Of a stretch of 64,000 nucleotides of DNA, positions 25,753 to 35,173 are shown one piece after another. Made by a program: the position numbers and the translations under genes. This DNA comes from Oribacterium sp. P6A1. GTDB taxonomy: Bacteria > Bacillota > Clostridia > Lachnospirales > Lachnospiraceae. Numbering within the stretch: the first letter of the stretch is position 1; every line of letters starts with the position of its first letter. The notes beneath the pieces are model-generated. The model saw only the letters and a list, made by a program, of their open reading frames with translations. It had not been told where the DNA came from and made no database searches. Where the stretch lies: the NCBI RefSeq assembly GCF_000702885.1, contig NZ_JNKO01000008.1, positions 1 through 64,000 of the forward strand. Reading direction: 5' to 3'.

Positions 25753-25807
25753 AAAAAAGTCCTCCGGGAGACTATCGCACATAGCAGCCTTCCCAAAAGA
25801 CTTTTTC
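25753..25807. terminator. Terminator of the arabinose operon
   Basis: AAAAAGTC (25754-25761) pairs with GACTTTTT (25799-25806), with inner GGGA (25766-25769) and TCCC (25791-25794). It lies 80 bases beyond the araB stop and works in both directions. Confidence 0.85.
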
Positions 25808-25885
25808 ATAACGTATAGGTTAAACATCATATACAGGTAAGGTATCCTTTAAAAACCTGTTCCACTGTACTTTTATTAAAAGAGA

Positions 25886-27487
25886 TCACCATTTCATGGC
25901 ATCAACAGCTGCTTTCTCAACTGCTATACCCTCTTTATAACGCTCTGTGAAGGTTTCAAAGCCCTCCACATCAGCGGGATCCGGCTCAACAGTTGTACCG
26001 GACTGATCAGCAAAAATCTCCTTTGCAAGGAAATCTCCGAGACTTCCTGCATCCTTACCCCGAAGCATATAAAGGGCAAGAAGCGCTTCACCCCATGGAC
26101 CGCCTTCACTTGCGGTGTCCATGACGGTAACAGGTGCATTTACCGCAGCTGCCAGATAATTCTGGGCAACACCCTTTGTCTTGAAAAGTCCTCCATGTCC
26201 TGTGATGCTCTTAACCTCAACTTTTTCATCCTTAAGCAGGATATCGAGACCGAGTTTAACAGCACCGAGTGAAGTATAGAGATGGGATTTCATAAAGTTT
26301 GAAAGTGTAAACTTACTGTCAGGTGTACGCGCAAACAGAGGTCTTCCTTCATTAAGATGAGTAATGCCCTCTCCCGAGAAGTATCCGTAAGAAAGAAGTC
26401 CTCCGCAGTCTTTGTCTCCCTTAAGAGAATTGGTATAAAGCTTTCCGTACAGATCTCCCATGTCAACACTGTAACCCATAAGCTCTGAAAACTCTTTAAA
26501 AAGATTTACCCAGGCATTGAGGTCTGAAGTTCCGTTGTTGGCATGGGACATGGCAACAGGGTAACCGTCCGGTGTTGTCACCATATCGATTTCTCTGTAG
26601 AGCTTAGACAGCTTCTTGTCCTGCTGAAGCACCAGCATTGCAAAGGTACTGGTTCCGGCGGAGACATTACCCGTACCAGGAGCAACTGAATTTGTAGCAA
26701 CCATTCCGGTTCCCGCATCACCTTCAGGAGGACACAGAGGTACTCCGGCCTTTAGAGTTCCGGTTTCGTCAAGAAGCTTTGCACCCTCTTCTGTTAATGT
26801 TCCCGCTTTTTCGCCTGCCACCAGAACCTTTGGTACTATATCCCTAAGCTTCCATGGATAGCCTTTTTCTCTGATGAGAGCGTCAAACTTCTTAACCATC
26901 TCTTCATCATAGTCAAGCTTTTCAGAGTCTATGGGGAAGATTCCCGCAGCATCACCTATACCTGTGACCTTCTCTCCCGTAAGCTCCCAGTGAATAAAGG
27001 AATCCAGGGTAGTCACAAAGGAGAAATCTTTAACGAAATCTCTGTCCTCCAGAACCATCTGATAAATATGTGCTATGGTCCAGCGAAGGGGGATGTTGAA
27101 CTGAAATTCTTTGGTAAGCACATCCGCAGCCTTTTCAGTATTACTGTTTCGCCATGTCTCAAAAGGACTCAGAAGTTTACCATCTTTATCAAAAGCCAGG
27201 ATTCCGTGCATCATGGCACTGATACCGAGAGCTCCATAGGTTTCGGGAACTATGCCATACTGCTCCTTTATGCTTTTCACCAAAGAGCTGTAGCATCCCC
27301 TGAGGCCTCCATGAATATCCTCCATGGTATAGGTCCAGATATCATTGACCAGGCGGTTTTCCCAGTCATGGAAACCTGTGGCAAGTACATGTCCTTTATC
27401 GTCTGTAAGAACTGCCTTTATTCTGGTGGAACCGAACTCGATTCCAAGGGCGGTTTTACCTTCGGTTATATTTTCTTTTGCACCCAT
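25886..27487 (-). CDS. araB: Ribulokinase (FGGY family)
   Basis: It phosphorylates L-ribulose to L-ribulose 5-phosphate, the second step of arabinose catabolism. The 533-residue protein has the FGGY sugar-kinase fold: N-terminal ATPase motif GIEFGSTRIKAVL (near residue 15), GTGNVSAGTSTFAM in the middle, and the C-terminal HGGLFKTKGVAQ nucleotide-binding segment. It is closer to the long XylB-like ribulokinases found in Firmicutes than to E. coli AraB. The start at 27487 follows the araD stop by 10 bases with GGAGAG upstream; an in-frame extension to 27523 would overlap araD without a ribosome site. It is the last gene of the arabinose operon. Confidence 0.9.
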   Translation of the reverse strand: MGAKENITEGKTALGIEFGSTRIKAVLTDDKGHVLATGFHDWENRLVNDIWTYTMEDIHGGLRGCYSSLVKSIKEQYGIVPETYGALGISAMMHGILAFDKDGKLLSPFETWRNSNTEKAADVLTKEFQFNIPLRWTIAHIYQMVLEDRDFVKDFSFVTTLDSFIHWELTGEKVTGIGDAAGIFPIDSEKLDYDEEMVKKFDALIREKGYPWKLRDIVPKVLVAGEKAGTLTEEGAKLLDETGTLKAGVPLCPPEGDAGTGMVATNSVAPGTGNVSAGTSTFAMLVLQQDKKLSKLYREIDMVTTPDGYPVAMSHANNGTSDLNAWVNLFKEFSELMGYSVDMGDLYGKLYTNSLKGDKDCGGLLSYGYFSGEGITHLNEGRPLFARTPDSKFTLSNFMKSHLYTSLGAVKLGLDILLKDEKVEVKSITGHGGLFKTKGVAQNYLAAAVNAPVTVMDTASEGGPWGEALLALYMLRGKDAGSLGDFLAKEIFADQSGTTVEPDPADVEGFETFTERYKEGIAVEKAAVDAMKW

Positions 27488-27497
27488 ATTCACTCTC

Positions 27498-28196
27498 CTA
27501 GCTCTTCTGTCCGTAGTAGGCATTGGGACCGTGCTTTCTCAGGAAATGCTTATCCAGGATATTCTGCGGCCCCCGCTGTACATCAGGATCAACGATTTTT
27601 GTGTACAGATCCATCTTGGCCACTTCCTCAAGAACCTTTGCATGATAAACGGCTTCGTTTACATCCTTTCCAAAGGCAAAGGGACCGTGATTTCTGCACA
27701 CAACCCCAGGCACATATACAGGATTCAGCTTACGTTCACGGAAAGTCTCAACGATAACCTTTCCGGTGTTGCCTTCATAGTCTTCCTGTATCTCCTCTGT
27801 GGTGAGTGCTCTTGTACACGGCACATCCCCGTAGAAATAATCCGCATGGGTCGTTCCGTAGAAAGGCACATCCTGTCCTGCCTGGGCAAATGCCACAGCA
27901 TAGGGTGAATGTGTATGCACAACACCACCGATTTCAGGAAAAGCTTTGTACAGTTCAAGATGAGTTTTGTTATCTGAAGAAGGACTAAGATTTCCTTCTA
28001 CCTTATTGCCCTCCATGTCCATGACCACCATGTCCTCCGGGCGAAGCTTTTCATAGGATACTCCGGAGGGTTTTATGACAAAGAGCCCCTTCTCTCTGTC
28101 AATTCCGGAAACATTGCCCCAGGTGAATATCACAAGGCCAAGTTCGGGAAGCCTCATGTTGGCCTGATATACTATTTCTTTTAAATCCTCTAACAT
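27498..28196 (-). CDS. araD: L-ribulose-5-phosphate 4-epimerase
   Basis: It converts L-ribulose 5-phosphate to D-xylulose 5-phosphate, which enters the pentose phosphate or phosphoketolase route. The 232-residue class II aldolase-like protein has the family motifs: GNVSG near residue 28, KPSGV, the zinc ligands in HTHSPYA and the third histidine in RNHGPF. Ribosome site AGAGGGG. It sits between araA and araB; a stem-loop lies in the 105-base gap after araA. Confidence 0.96.
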   Translation of the reverse strand: MLEDLKEIVYQANMRLPELGLVIFTWGNVSGIDREKGLFVIKPSGVSYEKLRPEDMVVMDMEGNKVEGNLSPSSDNKTHLELYKAFPEIGGVVHTHSPYAVAFAQAGQDVPFYGTTHADYFYGDVPCTRALTTEEIQEDYEGNTGKVIVETFRERKLNPVYVPGVVCRNHGPFAFGKDVNEAVYHAKVLEEVAKMDLYTKIVDPDVQRGPQNILDKHFLRKHGPNAYYGQKS

Positions 28197-28211
28197 TACG
28201 TCCCCTCTTAT

Positions 28212-28253
28212 AGCCCGATTATTTGATGATTTACTGATATATATAATCGGGCT
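28212..28253 (-). promoter_or_regulatory. Intra-operon stem-loop between araA and araD
   Basis: AGCCCGATTAT (28212-28222) and ATAATCGGGCT (28243-28253) form a perfect 11-bp stem with a 20-base loop. On the coding (minus) strand no T-run follows; the araD ribosome site comes right after. It may set relative mRNA stability of araA and araD rather than end transcription. Confidence 0.5.
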
Positions 28254-28301
28254 TATACATTTTTTTTAGGTCAATCTCTGGAAATGCTGATCAAATCCAT
28301 C

Positions 28302-29732
28302 TCAAAAGTGAAGAAGATCAGCTTCAGTTGTATCATCCCCTATGGTTACAAGCTCTGTATTTGTAAGCTTTGCAAAAAGTGCAATGTCTTCTCTTGTAAG
28401 TGATGTGGAGATAACACTGTGATGTGCTCCGCCTGCATAGCACCAGCCTTCTGTACCGATCTGGAAGTTTGGCTTATGACGGAACATAATCCGGGCAACA
28501 GGAAGCTTAGGCATAGGCTCAGCCTGCTTTACAAGCTCGATATCTGCACAGATGATACGGAAACGGTCTCCCATATCCACCATGGTTACCTGGATGGCAT
28601 CACCTGTGATACCGTCAAATACAAGACGTGCAGGGTCTTCCTTTCCGCCTATACCGAGAGGATGAACCTGGATTTCAGGTTTTGATGCCGCAAATGCAGG
28701 CGGTACCTCAAGCATATGGGAAGCAAGCTCAACTTCCTGCCCCTCTGTAAGGTCATAGGTGTAATCCTCTATGAATCCGGTTGCGCCCTTTCTGCACTCT
28801 GACATCTTCATAAGAACTGCAGACAATGCTGAAACCTTGTAATCACCCTCCGGGCCGAAACCTACGCCCTTGGCCATGAGGTTCTGTGCAGCGATGCCCG
28901 GAAGCTGCTTAAGGTTATGAAGATCCTGGAAGGTATCGGCGAAGGCACCGATTCCGTTCTTCGAAAGGAACTTATCGAGAGCCACTTCCATCTTTGCCTG
29001 CTCGCGTACAGACTCAACATTGTCTGTCTTCATGGTGTAGAGTTTTTCATACTCTGCCATCTTTTCATCTACTTCAGCCTCTGAGACATTGGCCATGATA
29101 TCAACAAGATCTCCGATACCGAAGTAGTTGCACTCCCATCCGTAACGGATCTGGGACTCTACACGATCACCGTCTGTAACCGCAACTTCACGCATGTTGT
29201 TGCCGAAGGACGCAACACGAAGATGATGTGAGTAGTCGATAGCCTTTGCTACTTCCGCAAATTGTCTTATCTTCTTAAGTACACTTTCATTCTTATAGTA
29301 GCCTGCAACCACCTCATGAGGTATGCCGAGACGGGCAACGATAAAACCATATTCACGGTCGCCGTGTGCTGACTGGTTCAGGTTCATGAAGTCCATGTCG
29401 ATGCTGTCGTATGGAAGCTTTTCGTTGTACTGAGTGTGGAGATGTAAAAGGGGCTTACGAAGCTCCTGAAGGCCCTTTATCCACATCTTTGCAGGAGAAA
29501 ATGTGTGCATCCATGTGATGACACCGATACAGTCATCATCTGTTGAAGCTTTTCTCAGGTCCTTTATACAGGTCTCTGAATCTATTACTGTGGGAAGGAG
29601 TTCCACCGAAACAAGCTCTTTGAGCTGCTCATTTAAAAATGCTGTCATGTCCGCAGCATCAGCCGCAACCTGACGGAGGCACTCCTCACCGTAAAGATCC
29701 TGACTGCCGACTACAAAATACAATTTCTTCAT
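28302..29732 (-). CDS. araA: L-arabinose isomerase
   Basis: It isomerises L-arabinose to L-ribulose. The 476-residue protein is near the usual length and shows the family blocks: N-terminal FVVGSQDLYGEECL, the MHTFSPAKMW segment, GVGFGPEGDYK, and a C-terminal HHSV metal-binding segment. The start at 29732 is chosen for AAAGGA 9 bases upstream and the typical MKKLYFVVG beginning; the frame is open further back. It follows the second permease gene by about 100 bases, which hold a bulged stem-loop (29763-29777 with 29796-29808). Confidence 0.97.
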   Translation of the reverse strand: MKKLYFVVGSQDLYGEECLRQVAADAADMTAFLNEQLKELVSVELLPTVIDSETCIKDLRKASTDDDCIGVITWMHTFSPAKMWIKGLQELRKPLLHLHTQYNEKLPYDSIDMDFMNLNQSAHGDREYGFIVARLGIPHEVVAGYYKNESVLKKIRQFAEVAKAIDYSHHLRVASFGNNMREVAVTDGDRVESQIRYGWECNYFGIGDLVDIMANVSEAEVDEKMAEYEKLYTMKTDNVESVREQAKMEVALDKFLSKNGIGAFADTFQDLHNLKQLPGIAAQNLMAKGVGFGPEGDYKVSALSAVLMKMSECRKGATGFIEDYTYDLTEGQEVELASHMLEVPPAFAASKPEIQVHPLGIGGKEDPARLVFDGITGDAIQVTMVDMGDRFRIICADIELVKQAEPMPKLPVARIMFRHKPNFQIGTEGWCYAGGAHHSVISTSLTREDIALFAKLTNTELVTIGDDTTEADLLHF

Positions 29733-29834
29733 AACTATTCCTTTCTTATTGGTTCCATTTTTACGCATATACCGGCTCTGCCCTTACATGGACAAAGCCG
29801 TATAGCGTATGTGTAAGGAGAAAAATACAACTGA

Positions 29835-30869
29835 TTATCTTGTGCGGTTCTTAACATATGCAAATACACTCTGCAGTATGATGAAGAAGCAAAGCAGCGC
29901 AGCCGTTGCGATATTTGCCCAGCTGGAAAGCAGCTTACCGTTTGTATTTACAAGGGTTGTGATGGTTCCGGTAATCATTACACCGAAGAAGGAACCGATG
30001 ACATTACCGACTCCGCCTGTAAGAAGGGTGCCTCCGATAACTGAGGAGGCGATGGCATCCATTTCAAATCCTGAAGCCTGCTGTACTGAACCTGACATGG
30101 TGTTCAGGCAGTAGCAGATACCGCCGATGGAGCAAAGGAAAGAAGAAAGGATATATGCCTTCATCTTTATCATTCTGGTATCCAGTCCCATCATGGCTGC
30201 AGATGTCTGATTACCTCCTACTGCATATAGAGAACGACCGAACTTTGTATACTTCAAAAGGAAGAAGGTTGCTGCAACAACCAGAAGTGCGATGACAACC
30301 GATATACGGATGAAGGGCACCTGAAGCTTTCCTTTTTTATTTACATAGCCAAGGAATGCCGGAAGCTGGATTTTGAAATTGGCCCAGGCATAAAAGAGCT
30401 TGTTTGTAGTATCTGTAATGGAAATCTGATCTGTACAGATGACTGCTGTCATACCTCTGGCAAAGAACATACCTGCCATGGTGATGATAAATGGCTGAAT
30501 CTTCATGTAACCGATGAGGAATCCCTGCACTGCTCCGAAGATAAGGCCGATAACAAGTATCATCAGTATAAGGGGGATACATGGCAGGTTTTGCTTACCC
30601 ATGCCATAGGCAAGTATCATACAGTCCATGGCCACAAGGGAACCAACGGAAATATCTATACCGCCGCACAGCATGACACAGGTCATTCCGCTGGCCACAC
30701 AGATAAGTCCGGCATTTGTGATCAGAAGATTCAGAAAAGTCTGTAGATGAGTAAAACCTTTACCGCTGTAGATCATGCACCCGATGAGATACATAAAGAA
30801 GAACAGGCAGATGGTGATCACCAAAAGCAGTGTGTTGCCGTTTAATTTTTCAAAGACCTTTTTGTTCAT
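29835..30869 (-). CDS. CUT2 sugar ABC transporter permease (YjfF-like)
   Basis: This 344-residue membrane protein of the BPD_transp_2 (RbsC/YjfF) family has 8-10 helices and the conserved GGIDISVGS segment that contacts the ATPase. It forms a permease heterodimer with the protein encoded just upstream, whose stop overlaps this start in the sequence TAATG (1-base overlap). Together with the ATPase at 31936 and the binding lipoprotein at 33629 it builds an importer. Its place in an araADB operon indicates L-arabinose or an arabinofuranose sugar as cargo; the closest named relatives are galactofuranose transporters. Confidence 0.92.
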   Translation of the reverse strand: MNKKVFEKLNGNTLLLVITICLFFFMYLIGCMIYSGKGFTHLQTFLNLLITNAGLICVASGMTCVMLCGGIDISVGSLVAMDCMILAYGMGKQNLPCIPLILMILVIGLIFGAVQGFLIGYMKIQPFIITMAGMFFARGMTAVICTDQISITDTTNKLFYAWANFKIQLPAFLGYVNKKGKLQVPFIRISVVIALLVVAATFFLLKYTKFGRSLYAVGGNQTSAAMMGLDTRMIKMKAYILSSFLCSIGGICYCLNTMSGSVQQASGFEMDAIASSVIGGTLLTGGVGNVIGSFFGVMITGTITTLVNTNGKLLSSWANIATAALLCFFIILQSVFAYVKNRTR

Positions 30870-31933
30870 TATGCGGCCTCCTTCTTCTGAGTTTCATTTT
30901 CCTGTACAAGCTTCTTTGCCTTACGTTCCTGAAGGAAAGCCTTAAATGCAGGAGCCTGTGCCGTTACGATCAGGATAACGATGATGGCCTTTACTACAGG
31001 GGCCTGGTCTGTGGAAATGCCCATGGCAAGAAGTGTTACGGTTATAGCCTGAATCGTATAGGCGCCGATTATGGAACCCGCCATGTTGAAGCGTCCGCCT
31101 CCGAGGGAATTGCCTCCGAGAGCAACTGCAAGAATCGAATCAAGCTCATAGTTTCGTCCGATATTGTTGGAGTCTGCGGAATAGATTCGTGAAGATGCCA
31201 CAAGTCCTGCGATACCTGCACAGAGTCCGCAGATGAGGTAACACATAAAGCAGATGTTGCTTGAATTGAGGCCTGAAATCCTGGCGGCTTTTTTATTGAT
31301 ACCTACCGACTGGATATAAAGTCCCATAGCTGTTTTCTTAAGGAAAAGCATGACTATGGCAACCACAACCACAGTAATGAAGATTGCTGTTGGAACGGGA
31401 CATCCCGGAATGAAGTTTCCGAAATACTTGTAAGGCTCATAGCGGATATAGGTTATCTGATTGTTGCAGAGCAGAAGTCCTATGGCTCTCGCTGCGGTAA
31501 ACAGAATGAGAGTCGCTACCATGGGCTGAATGTTCAGCTTTGATACAAGGAAACCGTTGAATGCGCCGCAGCACATGGCAAGGACAAGACCGAACAGAAG
31601 TCCCACTATAAGAGGTACCGCAAGAGTCGTTGTACTGTTAACGCCGTATCCTGCAAGAAGCATACAGGTTCCGCAGGCCGTAAGGCTCATTACGGATCCT
31701 ACTGAAATATCGGTACCGGCTGATACCGCAACAACCAGTGTCTGTCCGACCGCAAGTATGGCGATTTCAGATCCGCGGTTAAGGATATCTATGATACGAC
31801 CGTAAAGAACACCATTCTGAATATTGATTGAAAAGAAATCCGGACTCTTGATAAGGTTTATAAGAAGTACCAGAATCATCATTGCAAATGGAAGAAAAAG
31901 CTGATTCTTAGTTAATGTCTTCAATTTTCCCAT
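30869..31933 (-). CDS. CUT2 sugar ABC transporter permease (YtfT-like)
   Basis: This 354-residue membrane protein of the RbsC/YtfT family has about 8-10 helices and the GTDISVGSVMSL motif. It is the first of two unlike permeases, as in E. coli ytfT-yjfF, and is translationally coupled to the second. The ATPase stop lies 2 bases before its start. A Lys-rich C-terminal tail (about 325-354) is cytoplasmic. Confidence 0.92.
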   Translation of the reverse strand: MGKLKTLTKNQLFLPFAMMILVLLINLIKSPDFFSINIQNGVLYGRIIDILNRGSEIAILAVGQTLVVAVSAGTDISVGSVMSLTACGTCMLLAGYGVNSTTTLAVPLIVGLLFGLVLAMCCGAFNGFLVSKLNIQPMVATLILFTAARAIGLLLCNNQITYIRYEPYKYFGNFIPGCPVPTAIFITVVVVAIVMLFLKKTAMGLYIQSVGINKKAARISGLNSSNICFMCYLICGLCAGIAGLVASSRIYSADSNNIGRNYELDSILAVALGGNSLGGGRFNMAGSIIGAYTIQAITVTLLAMGISTDQAPVVKAIIVILIVTAQAPAFKAFLQERKAKKLVQENETQKKEAA

Positions 31934-31935
31934 TA

Positions 31936-33456
31936 TTATTTCTCACCTCCTGCAATTGCTCCCATAACAGCCTGCTGGGTCATAGCTCCCTCTTCGGAAG
32001 ATATTTCGCCTACCTTCTGGCCGTCACGCATTACGCACATCCTTGTGCATGTACGAATCATCTCTTCGATTTCCGAGGAAATGAAGATAACACTCATTCC
32101 CTGCTTAGCAAACTCAAGCACCAGTTTCTGGAATTCTGTTTTTGTACCGATATCGATTCCTCGTGTCGGCTCATCCAGGATAAGGAAATCAGGATGTGTG
32201 CACAGCCATCTGGCAAGGATGACCTTCTGCTGGTTTCCTCCGGAGAGCTGATTTATTGGTGTCTCACGGGAGGCTGTCTTTATCTGCAGCATCTTAATGA
32301 ATTCATCCGCTATACGGTTCTGTTCCTTGATTGGAATTCTCTTGAACATACCGTTTCTTGCCTGAAGAGCCAGAATTATATTCTCACGTACACTAAGCTC
32401 ACCTATACATCCGTCAGCCTTTCTGTCATCGGGAAGGTAACCCATACCGGCCCGGATAGAATCAATAGGAGCCTTTGCTTTAAGCTCTTTACCATGCATG
32501 CTGAGCTTTCCGCCTGTAGGTTTGTCTGCACCGTAAATACAGCGGACCATTTCCGAACGTCCGGATCCCAGAAGTCCTGTAACACCTACTACTTCTCCCT
32601 TATGGATCTTGAAGTTAAACGGCTTTATGGTTCCCTTATGACTAAGCTCCTCTGCTTCTACGACCACTTCCTCCGAGAAACTGCTGTGTCCCTCTGCCTT
32701 GATGGCTGCAAGATCATCAAAATCCTTTCCCAGCATGGCTGCAACCAGCTTTACACGGGGAAGTTCCTGTACGGAATAGTCACCTACGAAAGTACCGTTA
32801 CGCATTACAGTGATGCGGTCACATACTGCGTATACCTGCTCAAGGAAATGCGTTACGAAGAGAATACCTACGCCCTTATTCTTTAGATCCGTCATGAGCT
32901 TGAAAAGCTTTTCAACTTCATTGTCATCAAGTGAACTTGTGGGCTCATCCAGGATAAGAACACGACAGTCCATATCCACTGCACGGGCAATGGCGATCAT
33001 CTGCTGTATCGCCAGTGAATAATTATCAAGAGTTTTTGTTACATCAATCGGAATTTCCAGATCCTCCATGATCTTCTTTGCTTTCCGGTTCATGGTCTTC
33101 CAGTCTACTGTCCCGAACTTTGTTTTAGGTTCACGACCTATAAAAAGATTTTCTGCAACACTGAGATTCGGGCAAAGGTTGACTTCCTGATAAACCGTTG
33201 CGATACCGATTTTCTGGGCATCCATAGTTGAGTGGTTGTAGATATTACCTTCGACACCCTCCATGTACACCTCACCGGAATCACGTTCATAAACACCGGT
33301 AAGACATTTGATGATGGTGGATTTACCGGCACCGTTTTCTCCCATAAGTGCGTGGATTTCACCCTTTCTGATGGTAAGCTGTGCATGATCCAGTGCCACA
33401 ACTCCCGGGAAGGTTTTGGTGATATCCCGCATCTCTATCAATACGTTATTAATCAT
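31936..33456 (-). CDS. CUT2 sugar ABC transporter ATP-binding protein (YtfR/MglA-like)
   Basis: Two ABC domains lie in one 506-residue chain, as in all CUT2 importers. The first has Walker A GENGAGKST, Walker B LILDEPTSSLD and its signature degraded to YSLAIQQM. The second has a degenerate Walker A (GLLGSGRSE) and the intact signature LSGGNQQK with LILDEPTRGID. The ATG at 33456 has GAGG at short distance; one at 33465 is also possible. A strong hairpin in the 170-base gap after the binding-protein gene probably lowers its expression relative to that gene. Confidence 0.94.
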   Translation of the reverse strand: MINNVLIEMRDITKTFPGVVALDHAQLTIRKGEIHALMGENGAGKSTIIKCLTGVYERDSGEVYMEGVEGNIYNHSTMDAQKIGIATVYQEVNLCPNLSVAENLFIGREPKTKFGTVDWKTMNRKAKKIMEDLEIPIDVTKTLDNYSLAIQQMIAIARAVDMDCRVLILDEPTSSLDDNEVEKLFKLMTDLKNKGVGILFVTHFLEQVYAVCDRITVMRNGTFVGDYSVQELPRVKLVAAMLGKDFDDLAAIKAEGHSSFSEEVVVEAEELSHKGTIKPFNFKIHKGEVVGVTGLLGSGRSEMVRCIYGADKPTGGKLSMHGKELKAKAPIDSIRAGMGYLPDDRKADGCIGELSVRENIILALQARNGMFKRIPIKEQNRIADEFIKMLQIKTASRETPINQLSGGNQQKVILARWLCTHPDFLILDEPTRGIDIGTKTEFQKLVLEFAKQGMSVIFISSEIEEMIRTCTRMCVMRDGQKVGEISSEEGAMTQQAVMGAIAGGEK

Positions 33457-33539
33457 TTTCCTCATCCTCTGTAGTGAAAAATTTCGAAATATTCGGAAAC
33501 GATCCTATGATCCGTGTTTCCTCGGTATTATTTTTAAAA

Positions 33540-33567
33540 GGGGGATGGCTCCCAAAGAACCACCCCC
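33540..33567 (-). terminator. Leaky terminator after the binding-protein gene
   Basis: On the minus strand GGGGGTGG pairs with CCATCCCCC (arms 33540-33548 and 33560-33567, one bulge), then CTTTTAAAAA follows. It lies between the binding lipoprotein and the ATPase gene. Such hairpins are common in sugar ABC operons and allow excess binding protein. Confidence 0.75.
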
Positions 33568-33628
33568 GATTGGCTTCTCCGTACTATGTACGCAGCCTGT
33601 GAGCCGCACTGAGGCTGTCTGTTTATAA

Positions 33629-34792
33629 TTAGTAAGCTGCGTCAACTACTGCCTGATCAACTACTACAAGCGGCTCAGTTACTTCGTTTCCTGAGTTGTT
33701 TGTGTATGTGATTTCCTTAAGCTTATCTTCTGCAACGTACCAAGGCTCTGCCATGAATGTCTTCTGATCTACAGTCTCGCCTGCTTCAAGCTTCTTGATG
33801 ATGTTGAGACAGTCAGGTCCCTGAAGCGGGTTGCACTGGAAGTCTGCATTGATCTCGCCTGCAAGTACCTTCTGAAGTCCTGCTGTACAAGCATCAAATG
33901 AGATAACGATTACATCGCCGTCTACACCATAGGAAACACCTGCTGCCTTCATAGCATCGATAGCACCAAATGCCTCGTTATCGTTCTGGCATACAACTAC
34001 GTTGAACTTTCCGTCATATGACTTAAGGTAAGACTCCATAACCTTCTGGCCGCCTTCCTGTGTGAAGTCACCTGTCTGCTCATCGATCTTGTTCCAGTTC
34101 TCAGCCTCAACATACTTATCAAAACCGTTTGAACGTCCGATCTGTGCGGAAGAACCTGTGGTACCTGAAATAACAAGTGCATTAACCTCTGAGATACCCT
34201 TATCAGCCACATAAGCCTTAAGCCATGCACCTGCTGCAAGTCCCTCATTTGTGAACTCTGAACCTACCCAAGAAACATACTTGTCTGAATCATCGATGGT
34301 ACGGTCGATTACGATAACAGGAATGCCTGCATCGTCTGCCTCTGTAAGAACTGTATCCCAACCTGTTGATACGATAGGATCGATAACGATGTAATCAACA
34401 CCCTGCTGGATGAAGTTACGAACTGCTTCAAGCTGTGCTGCTGAATCGTTATCACAGTCTACAAACTGAAGGTCGATTCCGTTTTCCTTGCTGAGTGCAC
34501 TCTGTACTGAATTTGTTGATGCTGTACGCCAGTCAGACTCGTGACCAACCTGTGCAAAACCAACTGTGATGGTCTCTCCGTTAGCTTCTGCTTCTTTTGC
34601 GGCCTCTGTAACTGCTGCAACAGTCTCTGCTGCCTTTGTCTCTGCGGGAGCTGCTGTTGTTGCTGCAGCCTGTGTCTCTGCTGCTTTTGTCTCTGCAGGT
34701 GCCTGAGTAGCCTGTGTGTTTGATGATCCACATGCTGCAAGCATTGAAGTTGCCATAGCGGCTGTTAACAGAACTGATAATGTTTTTCTCAT
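33629..34792 (-). CDS. Sugar-binding lipoprotein of the arabinose-operon ABC importer
   Basis: This 387-residue type I periplasmic-binding-fold protein has a lipoprotein signal (lipobox SMLAAC, Cys21) and a long Ala/Thr/Glu-rich linker (about 22-72) that lifts the domain from the membrane; the DNA of the linker is repetitive. The binding domain (about 75-385) matches the YtfQ/ChvE group: TVGFAQVGHESDWR, IDPIVSTGWDTV, VIVIDRTI and VVVCQNDNEAFGA. It feeds the two permeases downstream. A paralogue lacking a transporter is encoded at 38060 next to a histidine kinase. First gene of the operon; start ATG with AGGAGG upstream. Confidence 0.93.
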   Translation of the reverse strand: MRKTLSVLLTAAMATSMLAACGSSNTQATQAPAETKAAETQAAATTAAPAETKAAETVAAVTEAAKEAEANGETITVGFAQVGHESDWRTASTNSVQSALSKENGIDLQFVDCDNDSAAQLEAVRNFIQQGVDYIVIDPIVSTGWDTVLTEADDAGIPVIVIDRTIDDSDKYVSWVGSEFTNEGLAAGAWLKAYVADKGISEVNALVISGTTGSSAQIGRSNGFDKYVEAENWNKIDEQTGDFTQEGGQKVMESYLKSYDGKFNVVVCQNDNEAFGAIDAMKAAGVSYGVDGDVIVISFDACTAGLQKVLAGEINADFQCNPLQGPDCLNIIKKLEAGETVDQKTFMAEPWYVAEDKLKEITYTNNSGNEVTEPLVVVDQAVVDAAY

Positions 34793-34851
34793 AACTTCCT
34801 CCTAAAATGGTATTCGTTCTTTTGGAACTCTTTGTTCCTCTTCATGTAACT

Positions 34852-34880
34852 ATTATCCTATTCAGGCGGTATTTTAACAA
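34852..34880 (-). promoter_or_regulatory. Arabinose operon promoter
   Basis: Minus strand: -35 TTGTTA (34875-34880), 17-base spacer, -10 GATAAT (34852-34857), 60 bases before the binding-protein ATG. The AraR-like box at 34913-34928 lies 33 bases upstream of the -35. Confidence 0.65.
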
Positions 34881-34912
34881 TGTTTACACTGCATACTGCA
34901 CAATAATCATCG

Positions 34913-34941
34913 TTTTGACCGTACAAATTATGTGCTATAAT
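34913..34941 (+). promoter_or_regulatory. araR promoter with AraR-like operator
   Basis: -35 TTGACC (34915-34920) and an extended -10 TGCTATAAT (34933-34941) are separated by a short 15-base spacer. Between them the minus strand reads ATTTGTACGGTCAAAA (34913-34928), 13 of 16 bases equal to the B. subtilis AraR operator core ATTTGTACGTACAAAT. A half-site GTACAAAT recurs at 34953-34960. The repressor probably controls its own gene and the divergent arabinose operon from here. The rest of 34793-35173 has one long-range ATCCGGT/ACCGGAT stem (35075-35081 and 35117-35123) in the araR leader. Confidence 0.72.
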
Positions 34942-35173
34942 ATGCAGAAAAAGTACAAATATTCCGAAGTATTTGAAGAATGGGTAAATATTTTGGATAG
35001 TTTCACCGAAATGGTAGAAATATTTAGATTCAAATATGAATTTAAGAGTATTTATATGCGCAAGATGCATAAAAATCCGGTAAAAATCAGATTATTTAAG
35101 TTGATTTCTTTAAATCACCGGATACTGCAGCTAAAATTTTTTACTTTTTACATCTATTTTAGGGAGGTCTTTT

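Noticed and set aside
26990-27757. 255-codon plus-strand frame
   Set aside because: It runs antisense to araB and araD, which are clear genes; no ribosome site and no recognisable domain.
31915-32886. 323-codon plus-strand frame
   Set aside because: Antisense shadow of the sugar ABC ATPase; composition is that of a reversed coding strand.
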